Below are positions 60,564 through 64,000 of a stretch of DNA of 64,000 nt, piece after piece. The stretch is from NCBI GenBank assembly GCA_023512835.1, contig CM042089.1, forward strand, positions 53,749,427-53,813,426, read 5' to 3'. Each line of letters opens with the position of its first letter. Position 1 is the stretch's first letter. The stretch comes from Taxillus chinensis (Eukaryota; Streptophyta; Magnoliopsida; Santalales; Loranthaceae). The notes under the pieces were generated by a model that saw only the letters and a program-made list of their open reading frames with translations, searched no databases and was not told where the DNA came from. The position numbers and the translations under genes were made by a program.

Positions 60564-62564
60564 TGTAAGGATCCGTATATGTATTAGTATAACTTCTAAT
60601 CTATATTTGATGTTAAGAATATTATTTTGAGAATGTGGCCATTAATATGATCGTTTTGACTATATTTGGGCCTAATTTGAGGTCCAGAAGCCTCCATGGG
60701 TTATTTAGTAATTTTTGGGAGTTAAATTGAGGGTTAATAAGTGAAAAATAGAATTTAGGAGGGCTTTTTGGAAATTATTAAAAAGGAGGACGAATTTTAA
60801 TTAAAAATAAGGTTTTGGGGTTTTATTATTCATTATAACTTTGTTTTGAGAAACCCTAGCCGTCAGAGGAGAGTTCATAGTGTTCTTCGTGTTCTTCGTC
60901 GCTTTTCGCCGATTCTAGACTGTTCTTGCGAGTTTAATCCCTTTGGAAGGCAAGAGGTAGGTGATTTCTTAATCTTTTGCTGTTCTATTGCATCAACGCG
61001 GATTGTTAGGGAGAAATACAGATTTCTTGGTAATTGTATGCAAAAATATATATATGTATATATATATATACATCTAGATTAAACTTTGTTAGATATGTGT
61101 GTGTGTGTGTGTCTATATATATATATATATGGCCGAATTCTCTCCCCCTCCCCTTTCTTTTTTCTTCTCCCGACCGAAATTATTTTCCCATCTAATTGAT
61201 TCTTTTCCTTCACAATCCTATCTACCTATTATTATTATTAGAAGGACGTTTGCCAGGCCATTCGGCCTGGCCTTGTTTCCGCACGACATGGGCCACCAGG
61301 CTGTGTCATCTGACAGCCTGGTCAGTAGCAGGGCAGCGCTGCCGCGTCTTCTTGAGCGGGAGGGGGGCTGCATATATATATATATATAATAATTTATATT
61401 AATATCGTTAGAGTTTTGAGATTAAATATTAATTTGGGCTTGATATTGTTGGTTTCACAATACAAATACTGCTTAGGTTAAAATATGTTAGTTTAATAAT
61501 ATAAATATTGTTAGACTTGATATTATTAATTCGACATTGAAAATATTATTGTAGCGTGATATTATTAACTTGACGTTAAAAGTATTATTTGTGGCTTAAT
61601 ATTATTAATTTGATAAAGTGTGTGTATATATATATATATATATCATTTATGGTACGCTATCATTGGTCGGGTGATCTAAATGTTTAGTGGGGCTGTTATA
61701 TTGAATATTAAATTATTAAAAAAATTCTATTTATCGACTTTATGTGTAGAATTGGTGGTGGAGTTGGTTGGGTTAATCTCGGGTCCCACATAGGGCAGGC
61801 AAGAGGCCGCGGGTCCTCTATGTGGCTGGTTAACCTAGGTTCCATATGTGGCAGGTTGTCAATTAGGACACTATAGGTCCCACATATGGCTGTCTGATAG
61901 TGATTGGGATCCTTGGTGTTGGTTGCGAGAATCCAGTGGATGGTTGGATCATTCGGTGTGTACCCTTAACGAATGAAATGTAATGTGTATGATATTATAT
62001 TTTGTGATTGAATGTGAACTTATTGTGATAGAGTAGAACACTACACTCGCACAAGCATACACTGACCATGTAGACTTAAGATTTCTTATTATAGGATGGT
62101 GAGGAGATGGAGATCACCTACTGGGCATTTGTGCTCACTTCTACTTTGTTGACATGTTTCAGGTATCGACCTATTCGTTAGAGGCTGGACCGAAGTTACT
62201 TGTTATTTAACTAACATTTTGTAAAACTTGGATTATGGATTTGTATAACATAATTTGTTTATTTATTTGAATTAACCAGACGAGGGTCCGTGAAAGTTGT
62301 ATTAGATTTGTACTAAGAATTTATATGTATATAAATTATTTTAATGTGTGTTGGATATTTATGGAAAAGGAATGAAAGCATTACTGTACCATATTTAATT
62401 TATTGACCAAGTCTTATGTTGAATTTCATCATTTAGTGCAATTCTACCCCTATTGTAGTTTTGTACGGGATATAGTTGGCTACTAATCCCCTCGACCCCT
62501 CGAGTGTGGGCGTGAGGACGTCGCGTTCCTAGTTCTGTTGTCTTCAGAATTTGGGGGCGTGACA
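60564..62564 (+). repeat. 3' LTR of the + strand LARD
   Basis: A 2001-bp LTR from TGTAAGGATCCG to GGGGGCGTGACA. It matches 43569-45122 plus 55479-55915 closely. It carries the hairpin pair at 61252-61322 and (TG)n followed by (TA)n at 61097-61130. Both hairpin stems are perfect. Confidence 0.93.
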
Positions 62565-62714
62565 GATCATGTCTCCCCAACCCATCCCATGCTCCTAGCA
62601 TCTACATGCCGTGTGTACAAGTACAGTTTCGTGATACAATTATTTTAACCAATATGACGGTAAGCCATCAGCAAAAACAAATATTTCAAACAGCCACACA
62701 AGCTAACACATGAG

Positions 62715-62862
62715 CAGTCCCGGGCTTCCACAACCATCGGGTTTCACAAAACAGTTCCGGGCTTCCACAGCCACCGGGTTTCCCAAAACAGTCCCGGGCT
62801 TCCACAGCCATCGGGTTTCACAAAACAGTCCCGGGCTTCCACAGCCACCAGATTTCACAAAA
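62715..62862. repeat. Four tandem 37-bp repeats
   Basis: Each unit begins CAGTCCCGGGCTTCCACA and ends TTTCACAAAA or a close variant. The copies differ at a few positions. Both strands are open in one frame because 37 is not a multiple of three and no stop happens to occur, so the frames there are not evidence for genes. Confidence 0.9.
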
Positions 62863-63427
62863 CAGTACACACAACCACTCAGGCATAAAACCAAACACTT
62901 AGCAGGCACACATTCACAAGTGTACAAACCCAGCCATTCAGGCATAAAAGCAAACACTTGGCATGCACACCTTTACCAACTCACAATTCTAGCCTTACCG
63001 GCATATTATCAAACACATACTGGGCATTGTCACACAAACAGATTCACACATGCATTTTATCGAACATTTAACATGCACTGCCTACTCAATGTCAGAATCA
63101 CACCAAAACGCCATTGAAGGCCAACATTCATATAGGAGATCATAGCTATATGAATTTACATATAAATAGTATGATAACAAGGACGATATCCAATGGTTTA
63201 TTCACCACAGGGCCTAACCCCGGATCAGGTACAAGAAGACAGAACCCCTACCTTGAGAACGTCCTCCTGCTCTTGCTTCCACGCTAGACGTTGTCCTCCC
63301 CACGCAAGACGCTCTGGCAGCAACCAGCAGCTCTCCTTCTTTCCCTCTCTCTAGCTCTCTCTCTCTCTGCGACGGCTGCAAAGGCTAGCCAAAAGGAAGA
63401 ACCCTAAACCTAAAAGTCCTTCACCTC

Positions 63428-63504
63428 TTATATAAGCACACCAACATCAAAACGACGTAGTTTTGATTAAATGAATCCCAGCATCAAAACGACGTAGTTT
63501 TGAT
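63428..63504 (-). promoter_or_regulatory. Minus-strand TATA box with two upstream palindromes
   Basis: TTATATAAG at 63428-63436 reads the same on both strands. It is followed on the minus strand by a GA-rich leader with AGGTTTAGGG and GAGAGAGAG. Upstream on the minus strand are two identical 22-base palindromes (63446-63467 and 63483-63504) with arms ATCAAAAC and GTTTTGAT around GACGTA. The ACGT core suggests bZIP binding, but this is inference. Confidence 0.6.
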
Positions 63505-63619
63505 CACACAAGTTGCAACCTTTCCGCATCCACACACGACAAAATATCCACAATTCCAACATGGTCCTTTGGGAAAATATGATTAGAATAACAAAACCAA
63601 GGTGATGGTACAAAAATAT

Positions 63620-63840
63620 GGCTGCACGCCATAATGCACGTCATATCCCCAATTGGCGTGCATGTCCAAATACCCTGAAATTCTACCCCAAGCTTCCTTG
63701 CATCATGTAGAAGGCTGGTATGCAGTAATATGCTTGCACGCCAATTGGTCCAATTGGCGTTCAAGGCCTTTGGCACTGAAACTTCTGTGGAATGTAGAGG
63801 ACATCATTTTGAGAAACTTTAGTTCTGCACGCCAATTAAT
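63620..63840. repeat. CACGCCAATTGG inverted-repeat cluster
   Basis: ACGCCAATTGG and CCAATTGGCGT face each other around one T at 63738-63760, a perfect 11-bp-arm palindrome. Single related sites occur at 63624 (GCACGCC), 63649 (CCAATTGGCGTGCATG) and 63826 (GCACGCCAATTAA). Confidence 0.75.
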
Positions 63841-64000
63841 TTGAGGCCATCTACTTGGTCAAAATAAATCTCCAAAACCTGACAAAACAGCCTAAAAGCG
63901 CCTGTATATGCAAATAGCATCTTCCTAGGGCATAAATGCACATTATCACTTGTCACGTGCACCTCCCAAAAGTCCCCTCTTGGGCTCATCTCTTACCTCA

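Larger units (their letters stand above)
43569..62564 (+). mobile_element. LARD-like non-autonomous LTR element, + strand, hosting a second one
   Basis: The 5' LTR is 43569-45122 plus 55479-55915, the primer site 55919-55930, the non-coding interior 55931-60563 and the 3' LTR 60564-62564. GATCA flanks the whole (43564-43568 and 62565-62569). Its own sequence totals about 8.6 kb without the nested insert. The interior of about 4.6 kb has no gag or pol remnants, only repeat-derived frames, so it depends on proteins from another element. The LTR ends (TGTAAGGATCC to GGGGGCGTGACA) and primer site suit a gypsy Tekay/Del-like helper. This helper assignment is an inference. Confidence 0.92.
62570..64000 (-). 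repeat. Older minus-strand LTR, right part, cut by the window end
   Basis: Continues the LTR from 43220-43568 after the GATCA duplication. It holds 37-bp tandem repeats (62715-62862), a minus-strand TATA box (63428-63436), a paired palindrome upstream of it and CCAATTGG-type inverted repeats. The LTR end (an expected ...TTACA on the plus strand) is not reached. Frames in this stretch are short and repeat-derived. Confidence 0.65.

Noticed and set aside
62715..62862. CRISPR-like array
   Set aside because: The units are contiguous with no spacers, and the context is a plant LTR.
62703..63117. Overlapping frames of 84 and 135 codons on opposite strands
   Set aside because: Both come from the 37-bp tandem repeats, with no start context or domain.

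Overview
The window is a piece of a repeat-rich flowering plant nuclear genome, most likely a eudicot. The evidence is AT-rich intergenic DNA, one intronless plant-specific DUF4408/DUF761-type gene, plant LTR retrotransposons with tRNA-Met primer sites, and a Mutator-type MITE. Only one gene looks like an intact host gene: 7236-10502, minus strand. Everything else recognisable is transposon-derived, and every retroelement reading frame found is broken. No rRNA, tRNA, CRISPR or bacterial-type operon was seen.

Left part (1-12653). A complete Ty3/gypsy chromovirus (956-6458, + strand, 386-bp LTRs) has a single gag-pol-chromodomain frame interrupted by four in-frame stops. Next comes the host gene, which encodes a 1088-residue protein with two N-terminal membrane segments, ten copies of a 24-residue repeat and two C-terminal DUF761 motifs. 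Then comes a 466-bp Mutator-like MITE (11480-11945) with about 101-bp terminal inverted repeats and a perfect 9-bp target-site duplication.

Middle part (12654-43219). Degraded LTR-like sequence (12654-17883) leads into a solo LTR (18183-20358, TSD GAGAT). A second LTR of the same family starts at 20513 and is split by a 22-kb Ty1/copia element of the SIRE/Maximus type (20616-42644, TSD GACTA). This copia element is the most unusual object here. Between one pair of 2-kb LTRs it holds two tandem gag-pol copies joined in frame at about 29543. Behind them is a third, roughly 3-kb reading frame (37216-40206) whose end has the His-Asp-Gln-Cys layout of a Ulp1/C48 SUMO-type protease. That third frame is preceded by a TATA-like box, a telo-box and a pyrimidine-rich leader, as if a host gene with its own promoter had been captured. 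A minus-strand solo LTR of a related copia family sits in the first pol copy (25479-26888, TSD GTAAG).

Right part (43220-64000). A minus-strand LTR (from 43220, continuing at 62570) is split by a + strand non-autonomous LTR element (43569-62564, TSD GATCA). The 5' LTR of that element is split by a minus-strand member of the same family (45123-55473, TSD GGGCA). That one in turn contains another copia-type solo LTR (51012-52350, TSD ACACT). Both family members have 2.0-2.4 kb LTRs, tRNA-Met primer sites, polypurine tracts and 4-5 kb non-coding interiors, so they are LARD-like parasites of an autonomous gypsy element not present here. The TSDs give a clear order of insertion, with the outermost remnants oldest.

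All coordinates and motifs were read by eye. Family names rest on recalled motif patterns, not on database searches.
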